Origin: Lolium rigidum
Taxonomy: Eukaryota; Streptophyta; Magnoliopsida; Poales; Poaceae
Length of the DNA: 64,000 nt
Reading direction: 5' to 3'
Assembly (NCBI RefSeq): GCF_022539505.1
Contig: NC_061508.1
Coordinates: forward strand, 266,296,736-266,360,735
Position 1 is the stretch's first letter. The number at the start of each line of letters is the position of its first letter. The position numbers were made by a program, and so were the translations under genes. Below, piece after piece: positions 21,612 to 34,413 of this stretch. A model generated the notes under the pieces. That model was not told the origin of the DNA. It worked only from the letters and a program-made list of their open reading frames with translations, and searched no databases.

Positions 21612-21735
21612 CTCCCTCCTTCCTAAGAAAGTTGTCTTAGATTTATCTAAATTTCAATGTGTATCTAGACACTATCTTTAGATAGATCAAAAATTTAGGC
21701 AAATCTAAGATAAATTTCATGAGATGGAGGGAGTG
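21612..21735. mobile_element. Stowaway-type MITE
   Basis: The left end is GCTCCCTCCTTCCTAAGAAA and the inverted right end is GCACTCCCTCCATCTCATGA. The internal halves GTCTTAGATTTATCTAAATT and AATTTAGGCAAATCTAAGAT pair. The flanks contain TA on both sides (21607-21608 and 21737-21738), as expected of Tc1/mariner-derived Stowaways. Confidence 0.82.
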
Positions 21736-22021
21736 CTAAACAAGATTTTCTTGGAAAAGTAAATAAAGGAAGTGGGTTGATGGTCAATCAGACTTCACGT
21801 TGGGAGGACGCTTATTTGAGATAGAGGAAGACACATAAAACATGACAATTGCTAGTCTTACAATTGTTACTTCCTCCCCAACCTATATCTTGTTTCAGTT
21901 TTGAACTCCAATGAATGAAGTTGAACAACCAAGTAGGCGCAACACACAAAATGCCTCTTTGATTCACATGGTTTTGAAAACCCTGGAATAGGAAACATCC
22001 AGAATTACGACGTCATAACAG

Positions 22022-22273
22022 GGTTTTGGTTACGAGAAATACGGTTATCGCCCGGTAACCGGATTTCCCCAATACCCCTGGTAAATGTTCACACCGAGCA
22101 AAAATCCCGAACCTTTTGATACATTTTTTTTATTTTTTAGCGAGAACCCTGGCTAAGTGGTGAATTGGTGCTACTGAAGGATTTGAATTCATATTTTAAT
22201 TTTCAAATTCGTGTGGCGGTAATAGAAAATCCCGACCCTCCTCGGGAAACTTTTTCAATCGGCAACCAAAACC
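22022..22273. mobile_element. Small MITE-like unit with GGTTTTGGTT ends
   Basis: GGTTTTGGTTAC at the left pairs with GCAACCAAAACC at the right, and internal CCCGGTAACCGG and CGACCCTCCTCGGG motifs are present. I see no clear target duplication. The flanking sequence (TTGATTCACATGG to the left; TTGATTCCATCACATG to the right) suggests it is nested in an older repeat. Confidence 0.5.
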
Positions 22274-24045
22274 TTTGAAGGCATCAATACTTGTTTGATT
22301 CCATCACATGAAAAACAAAGGGTTGATTCCTTGTGAAATGCAATTCAAATAATTCCATATGAGAGAAATTCATACGTGATTCAGTCTTACGAATCACAAC
22401 ACAAGTACTATAGAACAAATTTTAAGGGAATTGACTCCTCCAAAATTTATACGTACATCCTTTGAGTGAAAGAGGAACTAAAATTTGAAAAATTCTGCAT
22501 GTGCTCTAGATAATAAGACAAGTATATACTGCTTGTGCGAGTTTCAGTAGTGACTCTGACAGGCTGATGAATTCAATGTGTCTTCGTCTGTAAGTTCGTA
22601 CTCTCTACTCTGGTAAATATTCCACGTAGCATAGGCTGGTGTCTCTACGTGTAATGTAGCAGCCGCCTAGCTACCAGTGTCCATTTGTCAATTGAGGTTA
22701 ACGTGCTGACAAGTAACAACATGACAAACACAAAAACACCAGCCTTGCTCCTTGCTAGTATGTCCAAGCTACTAAGCTACTGGATGCTAACAAATTAGTA
22801 CTATAGTTAAGTTTAGTAGTACATTGCCTAAGCTAGCGTATTTGTTTTTTCTTCCTTCCAAAAGAACAAATAACTGGCTGTTAAGGGAAGATCAGTTCTG
22901 ATCAGTGGCAAGTAGTCTCCGTTTCAGTAATACAATACTAGCAACCATCGGACGTAACTCCACCTGGCCAAGCATCCGGTTAATCAAGCTAGCTGAATCC
23001 TATCCTTGGTCGACAACTCCACGAACGAGGCATCGCTATGAATGGCGAAGCAAGCTAGCTGCAGGTTCAAAGAGCTTGTTCATAAACCGACGAGCTTCCG
23101 ATCGGTACCCCCATGGTGGCGACTGGCGAATGCGCATCCAATTGCAGAATGAAGCATCGTTTTCTTCCTCCGACAACCATGGTCCATCCCCGCACAGTCT
23201 GCTCCATGGGGATCCTAACCCATGGAACATTTTGGGCATTCAACGATCTCTGTCATGTCCCCACACGGGGCTTGTTTTTCATGGCCACTCCTCTTTTTCT
23301 GTTTGCCCTGCCACCAGAACAGGTCACGAGGGGAACGGTGGAAATGTATGGTTGTAGCACACTGATGACCTGTACTCATGTGTCATGAGAGGGAATTGCA
23401 TCGATCCTCACTCTTCAGCATCCATGCATTTCTCTGTTTATTTTTCTTCATATGTGCTCTGTCATGTCTTCTGACAAAAAAAAAACGGTATTCTAGCAGT
23501 ACTGGATGGTGTTTGTTTGACTCCTAGGATCGGGTTCTTGAACACGAGGGGGACGAGAAAAATAGCTAATTACGTCTTGTACATACTTTCTCCTCTCTGG
23601 CATGGCATGATTCGTTCTTTTGGCTCCTCGCCATACACCAGCCAAGAAGCGCTGCTCATGGCTAGGTTTAGAAATTAGGCAGGGAATAGGGGACCGGGTC
23701 ACCGGTGGAACCAGCAGCGGCGCAGCAAGCCGCCGCCGCTCATAGGGACGAGCGGTCGCCGGAGGCAGGGACACTTCCGTCGGAGGTCCAGCAGCGTGCA
23801 GTGTCGCAAAAAGCAACCTATAGCCTACAACCAGCCACCAAAAGGAGTTCTCCTTCAACCAGCTGGCCCGCACATTGATTTGGTTGTAGCTATGTTATTA
23901 TATAGATACATTTAAATTTAAATTTTATGTCTTGGTGGGAAAGAGTGGCATCGATCGATCACATTAGTTTTTGGAAGATCTCACCATGACAAGCCAAGGC
24001 GATATGAAGCGGTCGAATCTAGCTAGCGACGTCCATGAGCAGCAC
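22274..24045. other. Intergenic; unsupported ORFs only
   Basis: A 150-codon plus-strand frame at 22905-23357 and a 126-codon minus-strand frame at 23493-23873 show no recognisable domain, leader or splice context, and I do not call them genes. Nothing else is evident. Confidence 0.45.
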
Positions 24046-24047
24046 AG

Positions 24048-24650
24048 CACATCGCTCGATCATTTCTCCCCACATGTTAGGCGACCTAGAGCAAGCACCG
24101 CACATGCACGAACAGGCATGCAAGCGGCACGAATGGGATACGATGCCGGTGGGTGAAATGCATAGAGCTTTCCGCAATCATCCAAGACAAGATGTTGGCC
24201 AAAGCTGGAAACCCAACAAAACTAGGTGCTTGGACGTGGTTCTAGAAAAAAAATGGGCAGGTACCGTACCAGCTCGCCGCATCGCCCTGCCTGCATGCTG
24301 CCCCATCCGTATATTTGTCTCTAGAGTACCTGTTTGGAGAGACCGACCGGCTTAATCAATCAAATCGGGGTGTTCTTGCTAAAGAATGCACGGTTAGCTG
24401 GTGCAAAAATCCTAGCCTGGAATGCTTAGTTTAGATGTCAATTGTTCCCTCTCGTCCGACTACGACGATGCTCCGGCTCCACGCATGATATGATCCGTAT
24501 CGAAGAGACTTGATAAATAAAGGCGCCACCAACCTGTGGTCTATCAAAAGGCAGCACGCCCATGTGAGTTTTCGTGGGGAGGCGATACATGGTGTGGACA
24601 GTTGCTGGTGGTATCTTTGGTACAGCTTTCATAGTGTTCCTTGATGGAGA
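24048..24650. repeat. Segmental duplication, compact right copy
   Basis: This 0.6-kb interval is collinear with four blocks scattered over 5278-15150 (5278-5425, 7125-7171, 10878-11040 and 14975-15150). It lacks the elements that separate those blocks in the left copy, so it approximates the pre-insertion state. Its open frames (for example 24035-24355) have no recognisable domain. Confidence 0.8.
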
Positions 24651-24809
24651 GCTAATTACACCAGTAATCCAACGATTTATCTATAATGTGAAGTTTTGGT
24701 CCTACGTCTCGCAAAAGGTGAAAATATCGTCCTACAACTTCCATTTCGCGTGAAGAATTGGTCCAGAATTGGTCCTCAGTGTCTAAAATGATAACATGTG
24801 GCGTTCTAG

Positions 24810-25140
24810 CACTAGTGGAAAACGGGGCTTTTGCATCGGTTTGTAGGGGGTTTTGTACCGATTGCCCAACCGGTGCAAAGCAATCGGAGCTAAAGCTTCC
24901 CACCTTTACCACCGGTTGTGTTGTGAACCGGTACTAAAGGGGCACCACGTGGTGGCTGTTGAGCGCTCGGGTGAGAGGACTTTTAGCACCAATTTGTAAC
25001 ACAAACCGGTGATAAAGGTTTCTGCCGTGGTAGCGTTTTGGCAACTGCTGCAGCAGGAAAGTGCCCCAAAACGTTGCCGCGGCAGAAAAGTGCCCCAAAA
25101 CGCTGCTGTGGCAGACTTTGCCGCCCCGCACAGGGCTCGC
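24810..25140. mobile_element. CACTA terminus with subterminal repeats
   Basis: The terminus CACTAGTGGAAAACGGGG starts at 24810. It is followed by repeated ACCGGTT/AACCGGT motifs and by GTGCCCCAAAACG repeats (25059-25105). It is the 3' side of the decayed CACTA gene at 25319-25990. A related terminus in the opposite orientation ends at 56232. Confidence 0.75.
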
Positions 25141-25318
25141 CATTTGAAACACGTTAATACACACATACAACAAATCATTATATTACACAACATCGTTATG
25201 AATATAGAGATCGAAGTGACTTCTTTCATCGTTCTTGGCCGAACATATTACATAATGGTACACGTTCATGCATATATACAATATAATTTCTATTACGATC
25301 CCTGTTGTCCAAAATTGA

Positions 25319-25990
25319 TTTGCTGATGGAATTCTCTGGGTTGTTCTATGACCTCGTCAAGTAAGAATCCCGCATATTTTTCTTGAATTGCTTGTACACG
25401 TTCGGTTGCTAGAAGACCGTCCCACAACCGTTCGATCTAATTTAAAGAAGGGGGTCAATATATATGAATGAAACACAACACAATTAATGGTGATAAAATA
25501 AAATTATGAATATTGTTTACATACTCGAAGTTGTTCTAAAATTCTCCCCATATCGCATGTCGTCTGGCGAATGAACTCGCAAACGTAGAATTCACATAAA
25601 TTATTCCCGTCTTTTTTACGTCAAACACTTTACGAGAACAAATTTCAATCAAAGTAATAATTAAGGATGGTAATGGTATTAAAACTAGAATCAAAGAGAT
25701 GCGCGAACCTAGCTAGTAGTACTTATCAGTATTTGTAAGTGTAGCTCATTTTTCCACTCACTCGGAGCCTTCTTGGTGAACAGTTTCCAAGACCTGCCTG
25801 ACAAAGAAAATGAACAAAAGAGTTATGAATTACTTGATATCAGGAAAAAAACGAAAGTTGCCGATATAGTGCCATAATGATTGAAATTACCTTTGGAGCA
25901 TATCAGCCATGTCCCCATGTATCAAGAGGTTTATGTTTCGAGTCCATGACTTGTACTAGCCCTCGGTCAAGTTCAATGCTAGCAGATTAA
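25319..25990 (-). pseudogene. CACTA-encoded C48-protease-like region, decayed
   Basis: Minus-strand exons resemble the C-terminal C48 (Ulp1-like) domain found in grass CACTA ORF2 products. In order: LLALNLTEG and DTWGDMADMLQRAW-like text near 25890-25990; WKLFTKKAPSEWKNELHLQI near 25730-25795; NNLCEFYVCEFIRQTTCDMG near 25526-25611; and LWDGLLATERVQAIQEKYAG with FLLDEVIEQPREF at 25319-25436. CEFYVCEFIR corresponds to the family's CGYYVCEFIR, with Gly replaced by Glu. Stops and missing upstream exons show decay. The direction of transcription runs toward the terminus at 24810, so both belong to one element. Its far end is missing before the kinase gene. Confidence 0.7.
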
Positions 25991-26334
25991 TGTGAAATCT
26001 AAGCACACACATAACTCATCAATTACACTTAACATCGAGTAAGCGAAATAGATTTAATGTGTACAAGATAGTAACACTCAGTGAAAGTTGTAAAGAAATA
26101 GTATTGTTATTGACATGGTTATAATAGGTTTTTTTCTTAACCAAGCTCATTCCGGACATACATAGGCGCCACCTCAAACTCCAGGCACTTCCAGTGTTAA
26201 GAAAAGAAAAGATAACCATGTAATCTGGGAATAAGTAATTATTGATATTACTATATCACAACTGTAGGATCTAAATAACGGTGTCGCCCAGCATAATGTG
26301 ACTTCATTGTTCCACACCTCGATCGAGCTTGCAT

Positions 26335-29300
26335 TCACCTTGGCTCCGAAAGAACAGAGTCTATCTGCAGAGTTGCAGCAATCTTCCCATGAACTGCTCT
26401 GTTTGCCACCATCAATTCTATATTTACAAGATCCAAGTCAAGTTCGGTTTCAACATCCATTGCGCCATCCAGGATTTTCACAGCTTCGGTCATGGAAGGT
26501 CTTCGACGGCTATCTACCTGCTGTGACGCCCCGGAACCGGTACCCTGAGGATCCCAGCGAACCCGCCGAAATCCGCACGATATCGATTCCGACACGCCCT
26601 CCGACACGACGTGCGCGACAAAGCACACGTGATGCCAGAGGAATTAACACGAGCGGTAACATTACAACAGGATTACAATAGAGCCCACAAGAAACATATA
26701 TTACAACAACGACTCCGACGAGTCAAGATACAAATATACAATACAAAGATCCAAATCATACAGAAGATCGAATTCGTCCGAGTACGGACAAGATACAAAT
26801 TGGACTAAGAGTCCTGAAGATAACCAGTGGCGTCCATAACCCTGCCCAGGCCAAGCCGGAAGGGTAACCTTGCTAACGTCGTTCTTCTTCGAACATATCT
26901 TCATACCTGCCCGGTTATATCCCGTAGAAGCAGCAATAAGTACGGGTTCGTACTTAACAAGACTTCAAGACGTATAAGCATTCGTCAACCAGTCTTCCTT
27001 TGTACTTGAGGCACGCAGGGGACTTAGAGGACGCAAGAGGAACGTCATAGGCAATATGATGGGGTTAAGTGGCAGCGCGCAAGCACTAAAAACCTATAGA
27101 GACACTCTACAACATTCGTCTAATCAGAGAAGGTGAGAGAGCGTAACTAACAGTTCTATACTCTGCAAACATAACACAGTCGATGTGTTCCCCCTTCGCC
27201 AAGAGGTACTGGCAAAGGCACTCACACGATTGTCAAGTTTTAACCAGTTATTATTTAAGTTGTTCTGTCTTACTATGCAAGTTATTTGTATTGAAACAAC
27301 AGGTGTAAGTTGTCTATGGTCGAGTCATACAGCTCCAAGTCGTCCATAACCGCGGACGCGGCTTATCGATAAGATTGTAACCCTGCAGGGGTGCCCAAAT
27401 GTGCCCACACGCACGATCAAACCACTTATGACAGGTGGATATCACGACACGCACTCTCCTTCACTACAACAATGTCCAGGAAGCCACCTAACTAAGTTAA
27501 CCCGTTTTGGAGCCCGATCGAAACTCCGACGCGGACCTAGGCTGTTGCGAGAACGGCTTTCGGATGGAAACGGTGCCGCGGGGTGAATCCATCTTCAGCA
27601 ATACGTGCCGCACCTACGGACGTGCAAGAGACAACGGGGTTACAAGGCACTCACGGCTTCCCCAAAAGTAACATCATATCATCTGACCACAAAGAAACAT
27701 GCTTGCACGCCCAGGAGAACCAAAACAAACATCCAAACTAGTTGTGGCCACTGGACAAGGCTGTAGATTCCGGCAGTGGTCGAGGGGAGATCCGGTAAGC
27801 ATACCCACGTGTGGTTAGAGCGCTCAGTCTCGGAACAGATAACAAGAACTCGGGGTCCTAAGATATTTAGGAAACACAAGTGAGCCGTCACAAAACGATC
27901 AGCTGACCCACCGATGCCTCCGACTAACAAATATCAACAACTAGAGTAACCATGATTCTTCCCAACATATAACCCAATAAGATAACAATAACGGTAACAA
28001 CATATAAGCACTAGCATGCACTACGACTCGCAAGGCAGACTCGATAACCAAACAATAGCCGTAGGAGGTGGTGGTGGCAATATGGGCTGCTTGAGGTAAC
28101 AAGTGGAAAGGACACGTGACAAGAACGCAACTTAAGGATAGCATGAGGGAGAAGGCAAAAATAAAATAGGTGAGCGACTCCTGCAGGGACAGGAGTATAG
28201 GGGAAATGCTTGCCTGTTAAAGCTTGCCGAGAAACATCCGGAGGACTTGTCGTATCTCACATCACCACTTCGCGATCCTATCCGAGAAGAAGCAAATGCT
28301 GGAACACACAATGCATGCAATCTTACTACTACGGAAGAAGAATCGGCATGATCAAGATAATATGCATGGCATGGCAGACATGATGCGGCGATGCAACTTA
28401 TCCATATTAATCGGAATCTGAATCCCGACAAACAAATATTAGGTTCAAGTTATTTTTCTACCCCGCATATTAAATGTTGATTAGCATGGCATACATGGCA
28501 TAGGTGAGCTACACAAATTTAAATGAAACCGGGATAAGAAATAAGTAGTCCCGCACAATTCCATATTTGTTTATTAGGTGAATCGCTATTTAACCCGAAC
28601 CCACGAGATACACAATGTGATGCAACATGTATGATTGATGCAACAATTTATATAGCACATTTATAAAATAGGTTGGTTAGGGTCGGGGTCTCACGGCATC
28701 GAATCGGAGAGCGGACAGCGGTTTGGGGTTCGGAGAGGAAGAAGAGGAAGACGGGGTCTCGATCTTCGGATCCGTGAAGGAGAACTTGGGTTCCAGCTTT
28801 GGATGTTGGTGGCGAACTTGCATCGATCATCCTGGTGATCTTTGGGTGACACGGTGAGGTCATGTCTATGGGATGAAACACAACAACACAAGTGTGCAGT
28901 GGCCCCATGCTTAGTGGCGATCCTCGTGCAGCACCATCTTCATATCATCGCTTCTACTAGCACCAGGCTCAGGTAGCGGAAAGAAAAAAACATTGCGCAG
29001 CAGCAGCACCTGGAATCAGCGACACTGTGATACAACAGCAGGATCAACAAGTTGTAACTGGCAAGATCAACATGGTGAGCACGCGTGCGTGCTGGAGTCA
29101 AAACACAACCAGTGAGCCGGACACGGTTAGCAGCAGGACTTGGCAGCGGAATCAACGTGTGCGAAGATCGAGCTGTGTTCTGGACGCGCAGGGACGGAGA
29201 CGAGGATGGACGCAACCCGTACGGACGCGGCCGTGACGAACTTGAGGCGACGGAGGCCATGGGGCGCTCGAGCGTGGCGGTCATGGGCACCAGGGACAGG

Positions 29301-32300
29301 AAACAACGGCGCCGTGGCCAGAACGAGCTCGAGCGAAGCAAGGCGGGGCGGCGCCAACCGTGCAGAGGCAGGGGCGTCGCAGGGCCCGTGCACGTGAGGC
29401 GGAGAAGGACGTCGAGGTGGCCGGGGCGGCGCGGGTTCCGTGACGAACTTGGACGAGGGAAGGGCGACGAGGACGGCTGCAGGCAGAGCAGAGGAGGACG
29501 CCGGCAAACGGTGCGGGCAGCACGGCGGCCGGAGGCTAGGGCGAGAGAGAGGAGGAGAGGCACGGCGGCCGGGGCGGTGAGCAGCGCTCGGGTTCTACGA
29601 GAGGAAGAGCGGGGCGAGGCGAGCGACGGCTCGCTCGATCCGTGCGGGAAGAGACGACTGAGAGAGGTGGGAGGACCCGATTGCAAAAAGGAAAGAAGCA
29701 GGGGGGAGGAAAGAGGCCGGCGGCGGGGGGTGGAATGCAAATGTGCCAGGGGGCTGTCGGTGGGAACCCTAGGGGTCTGCCGGCCGGGCCGGATGGCCTT
29801 TGCTGGGCCGCCGACTGGGCCTGGGTTTGGCCTGGTCGGCTGGGAGGTCTTCTCCTTTTTTTAAAAAAAAAAAAACTGTTTGCTGTTTCTTTTAAAACCC
29901 ATTACTAAATAGATTTTAGCAATAAAGTTAAACAGAAAAAAAAGAGATAGAATTTGAAATAAAAGATGGGATCATACTAGGAATAAAATAGGGTTTAATA
30001 AAATAATTTTGAGGTTGAAAATATATGCATGATGCCATGATGATGCACGGAAGAAAAAGAACAATCAAAATCTATAGGGATCCTACCCGGGGCCGTTACA
30101 CCTGCAAGCACCACATCGCCAAGTTCATCATGCGCGACACCTCCTCCAAATGATATTGCATATCAGTGGAGCGTGGATCGATAAGGTCCATCTGCTGGTC
30201 AGTTTTGGCCTTGTCCTGCAGTACGCTGACAAGATGAAGGCTTTCTTCAGGCTGCGAGTAATCCAAATTACTTCTGCCGCAAAGGATTTCCATGATGACC
30301 ATGCCAAAGCTGTACACGTCAACCTTTTCATTGATAACAGACGTCAACCACTCAGGAGCTAAGTAACCCGGTGTGCCTCTCAGTCGAGTCACAACACTGC
30401 TGTGATCATGGTCAATTAGCTTCGCAAGTCCAAAATCAGATACCTTAGCACCAAACTGCTCATCCAACAGGATATTCTGTGGTTTGATGTCCAGATGTGC
30501 TATTGTTTGCCGGCAGTCACTGTGTAGATAAGCTAGGCCCTTTGCTACACCAGTGATGACCCTCAATCTGGTTTTCCAATCAAGTGGGGTTGCTTGGTGC
30601 TTTCGGAAGATCCACTTATTCAAAGATCCATTAGGCATGTATTCATAGACAAGAAGCCTATGTGATTTTTCAGCACAAAATCCTATTAGCCTCACCAAAT
30701 GTATATGGTTGATGCTTCCAATGGTTTGAACCTCTGCCAAGAATTCCTTTTTCCCTTGATTAATGCTATCTAACCTTTTCACAGCAACATGCTTATCACA
30801 AATCTGTCCTTCAAAAACAGAACCAGATCCTCCTTTCCCGATCACTTTTGAGAAATCTTCAGTTGCTGATTTCAACTCCACAAAAGAAAATCTTGCGGGT
30901 AGCCCTGGTAACTGATCAAAAATGTCTTCATCTTCTGATGGTTCTGCTCTCTTTCTTCGCAGAACTATAAGCACTGCAACAATAACTAAAGCAACAAAAA
31001 TTGAAGAACCAACGGCTGACAGAATGGCTGTTTCTCCTTTAGATAGTACAAAGTTACGGGTAGCTCCGCTAACTTTAACAAATGCTAGAGAACTAAAATT
31101 TCCCCAGTAACTTCCATCTTTTACACTTATCATGGAGAAGATGTCAGAAACCAGAAAACAGAAGCCAGTTGAGATGTTATAATGGTTGAAAAAGGAAGCC
31201 TTGCATGAACAATCATTCAAGCAAGATAGTTTGCACCGCTCTTCGCTTGTCGTCCAATTGTAGACACCGTTGAAGTGAGTGATGTTGGGAAGGGAAAGCA
31301 TCCTAGGCTTCTGTGTTGAATCACAGGATAGTGAACCTACTGGCAAGCAGCCACGACTAAGCTCCCTTGGATCAATTACTTCAAACAATCCGGACTGGCC
31401 GATGGCAGCATCAGGACAGTTGCACTGTCCATTTGAACAAATACCATATTCGCCACAAGCTAGAGGATAAGCACAAGGATCAGTTATATCAAAAACATCT
31501 GAACTCACCCAACTATCGTTTAGAATCTGATATAACCTCAGGTGCCCATCAAAGTCTAGCCTCACAAACACCAACCCATTGTTATGGCTAGGCAGCTGGA
31601 TCTGGTAATCCGGTGACTCTGTATCCCGGAAATAAGTGAACACCTCCAGGCTGCCATTCTTGAGGGCAATGTATGCTGACCTATTTGTCGTGACAGTTCC
31701 ACCAGTGGGGCTCCGATAGTATGCTAGAGGAGTATCAGTTCCTGCAAATGCATACATGCCATCAGGTTGGACGGTGACATAAAATTTTCCATTGGCCCAG
31801 TTTGACAACGAGGTGCTTGCCATGAGCTTCTGCCCCTCTTGTAGAATCTGGCCAGTGATAAGTGTGTCAGTTGGGTGATCAAAAGACCTCCATAGCTCCA
31901 TATTTGCATGGTTTAATAGCACCAAATTGCCTATGCTGGTAAGATTCATGCCAGCAACAGACTTGTCTGTAGTATGGGTAGACCAAACCATTGTTCCATC
32001 AGCATCAAAGAGAACCAAATCCCCATGTTCAGTAAGTTGGACACTAGCATTCTCTTTGACCGGGCGATCACGGTTAGCGGACCAGACCACCTCGGGCGAC
32101 TCCCAGTATCCCACAACTGCACCATCGATGCTGTAGGAAGAGGCAAAAAAGATGGAAAAGATGTAGTCATCACAGGTAGCCACAGCCCCTGCACAGAAGA
32201 AGCCGCAGGCAATTGAAGGAACGCTATTATCATATGAGTAGTCAATAAAAATCATGGGGAGTATAACGCGCAAGGAGAAGTTATCATCTGAAGAATTGTT

Positions 32301-32435
32301 GTGGATGAGGGACGGATTGTTTCGCCATATGGTGCCAGGCTCAACATCGAAAGCAAAGGATTTTTTTATGGCAAGTCTAGAAGAAAAGGTTATAAGGAAG
32401 GTCAAGAGGAGGATCAAGATCTTTGAAGGATACAT
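26335..32435 (-). pseudogene. G-type lectin receptor-like Ser/Thr kinase (SD2-5 type), split by an insertion
   Basis: The single-exon frame starts with the ATG at 32435. It has a signal peptide (residues about 1-28), a B-lectin region (VVWSANRDRPV near 116-126), a Cys-rich CGEYGICSNGQCNCP segment (327-341), a PAN-like segment with CKLSCLNDCSCKASFFNHY (401-419), a transmembrane helix (about 471-492) and a kinase. Kinase motifs are GKGGSG 533-538, K553, HLDIKPQN from 647, DFG 667-669 and APE 693-695. The frame runs into the inserted element after CLQ and stops at once (V, then TAA, at 30096). The missing 60 residues, beginning VDSRRRPSMTEAVKILDG, continue in frame at 26335-26521. Excising 26522-30100 plus one copy of CCTGC restores a continuous frame of about 838 codons. 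The truncated product lacks kinase subdomain XI and is probably not active, unless the insertion is spliced out. By family, the product is a plasma-membrane receptor kinase. Confidence 0.93.
26522..30100 (-). mobile_element. LTR-type insertion (likely solo LTR) in the kinase gene, TSD CCTGC
   Basis: The 3579-bp unit begins TGTGACGCCCCGG and ends CCCGGGGCCGTTACA. It is flanked by CCTGC at 26517-26521 and 30101-30105. TG...CA ends with a 5-bp duplication fit an LTR retrotransposon. No internal polyprotein, primer-binding site or second LTR was seen, so a large solo LTR is the best reading. Read on the minus strand it starts TGTAACGGCCCCGGGTAGG, like the unit beginning TGTAACATCCC at 62009. The GC-rich stretch 28940-29870 holds long frames on both strands that look compositional. 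Confidence 0.8.
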
Positions 32436-32439
32436 GGCT

Positions 32440-34413
32440 GCAAAAATATTGAACTCAAACAGTCGGTTCTATTACAGAACCCTGTCGCCCTTTAGCTGCA
32501 TCTAGTTTCTCCACACATGCTAGCGTGGGTGTGGCATCGCTGCTATTCTTGCAGTGGGCATCCTTGTGGGGGCAAGCAGCAGGAGATGTAGGTGAGGCGA
32601 GCAAGAACAGATATTTTGGGAGGCTTGAGCAAGGACAAGTGAATGGGGAGAGGAACGCATGTGGGGAAGAAAGATGGATTCAATCATAAGAATGACTGGT
32701 TGAACAAGAGCGGTATGGTTCAGATAAATGGGTTGATGCTTCTGTTAGTTGAAACAGTCAGCTGTTATTATTGTTGCGGCAACTTAGGAACTTGGGGATG
32801 AGTGGTATGAAGTGCTAGCATAGCAGATAAGATGATGACAATGATACAACCAAGAAAATGAGAAGCATGCAGGTCTTCCAAACACTCCCTGTTCTTCACC
32901 AAACTATCAATTGCGGACAGCCTACTTACATATAGAAAAATACATTTCAAATCAATGGCCCAACCAGAAACAGCTAGTTTTCTTCATTGACCAGCCAAAA
33001 GTAGGTTTCTTAATTTCTTTAGAAAACTCAGGATTTGATTAGTAATTTTTGTAACACGTCTTCTTATAAAATCTGTTGACTAATCAGCCACTGAATCACC
33101 AGAATTCTGAAAAAATGTAGAAATAATCATTTTGGGGCGTTTGAAAAACAAGAGTTGGCAGCTCTTTGTCTTTTGTGTAAAAGGCACAGCTGGTCGTACG
33201 TTTGGATGCAACTTAGGAGGTCAAAATGTGTCGCACTGTCACCTAGCAAGCTGATGGCAACAACAGAGCATACTACCGTTGAACGGACTTTTAGGCTAAG
33301 CGTCAGTCAAACTTATCTAGCTTGACTATTGACCAATATAAGGAGTATTTGATTTTGATCAAGCATAAAAGATGTAACTACCAGCAATTTTCATGAAGTA
33401 TGCGCCACAATTATACAATATTTTATTATTTTTACTGATATTTTTTGTATGAACAGTGTCGGTAAAAAAAATTGCCTTGGGAGAGTGTCCATGTCTAAAA
33501 CATAATGTATTTTGTGATGGAGTACACCAGCCCTCTACAGTAACTTGTACATTCTTTCCTTCAGATTGCAGGTTAGGAAACAGCTGGGATGAATACTCGC
33601 ACAACCATTCATTGAAATTTTGATTCATGTTTTGGCCAAAAATGTAGAAAAATCAAAGCAAGTGTATTTACAGTTCCTATCCCCTGAGCCTTATCCACAC
33701 AAAGCCTCATCCTTTCCGTTGGGGCAAGTTTTTCGGTAATCTGCCGGTAGTACTGTTAAGTAACATAACCTGGGCCTTCCCAAATCTTTGCACATCACAC
33801 TGGTGCTAATTATGATCACAAAAAATTAGGCCAATCATTTGCCTAATTCTACTAACTTAGTTTATCGCGTAATTCTGCCGTGGAGCATACTTATAAATAT
33901 GAAGCAACTGAAACTGATTGCCACCATGCAAAACTAATCAGAACCTGTTCACACAAAAAACAAACACCAATTTCAGATGGACAAGAATCGGAGTATTCAT
34001 CACCTATCGTTTCCCCAAGCCATGTCATTGCAATGCGGGTATACAAGTGGTCATATCAACAGAACAAAAACAGGCATAAATAAATATATATTGTTTAAAG
34101 TCCGTAAAGACACAGAGGAAAGAAGAATATGGCTTGAGGGGGCCATAGCGCTACAGTAATTAAGCAAGAAGCTGCAGTATTCTCACCTGCGCATTCCGGC
34201 AAACAGTTGGTGGGCGCCTACCACCTAGCGGGCCTGGCTAGCGGCCGAAACAGCCTTCTCCCTCGATCTCGGCTCGCGCAGGCAACAATGGAGGGCCAGT
34301 GTATGTACGTAAGAATGTTTTCCGGTTGCCGGAGCTACCCTTGGACGGAGCCTGAGGTCTTCCGCACGGCACAACCGCTCCATCTTGTATGTGAGGAGTA
34401 AGCGGTAAATTAG
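32440..34413. other. Upstream region of the kinase gene; no gene seen
   Basis: AT-rich DNA with no open frame above 90 codons. The proximal 300 bp are the expected promoter of the minus-strand kinase, but I could not identify a convincing TATA box. No transposon ends were recognised. Confidence 0.4.

Noticed and set aside
23493..23873. 126-codon minus-strand frame
   Set aside because: No recognisable motif, no splice or promoter context and low-complexity parts.
28940..29864. Frames of 266 (minus) and 259 (plus) codons
   Set aside because: They overlap on opposite strands in GC-rich LTR sequence; composition is Arg/Pro/Ser-rich without motifs.
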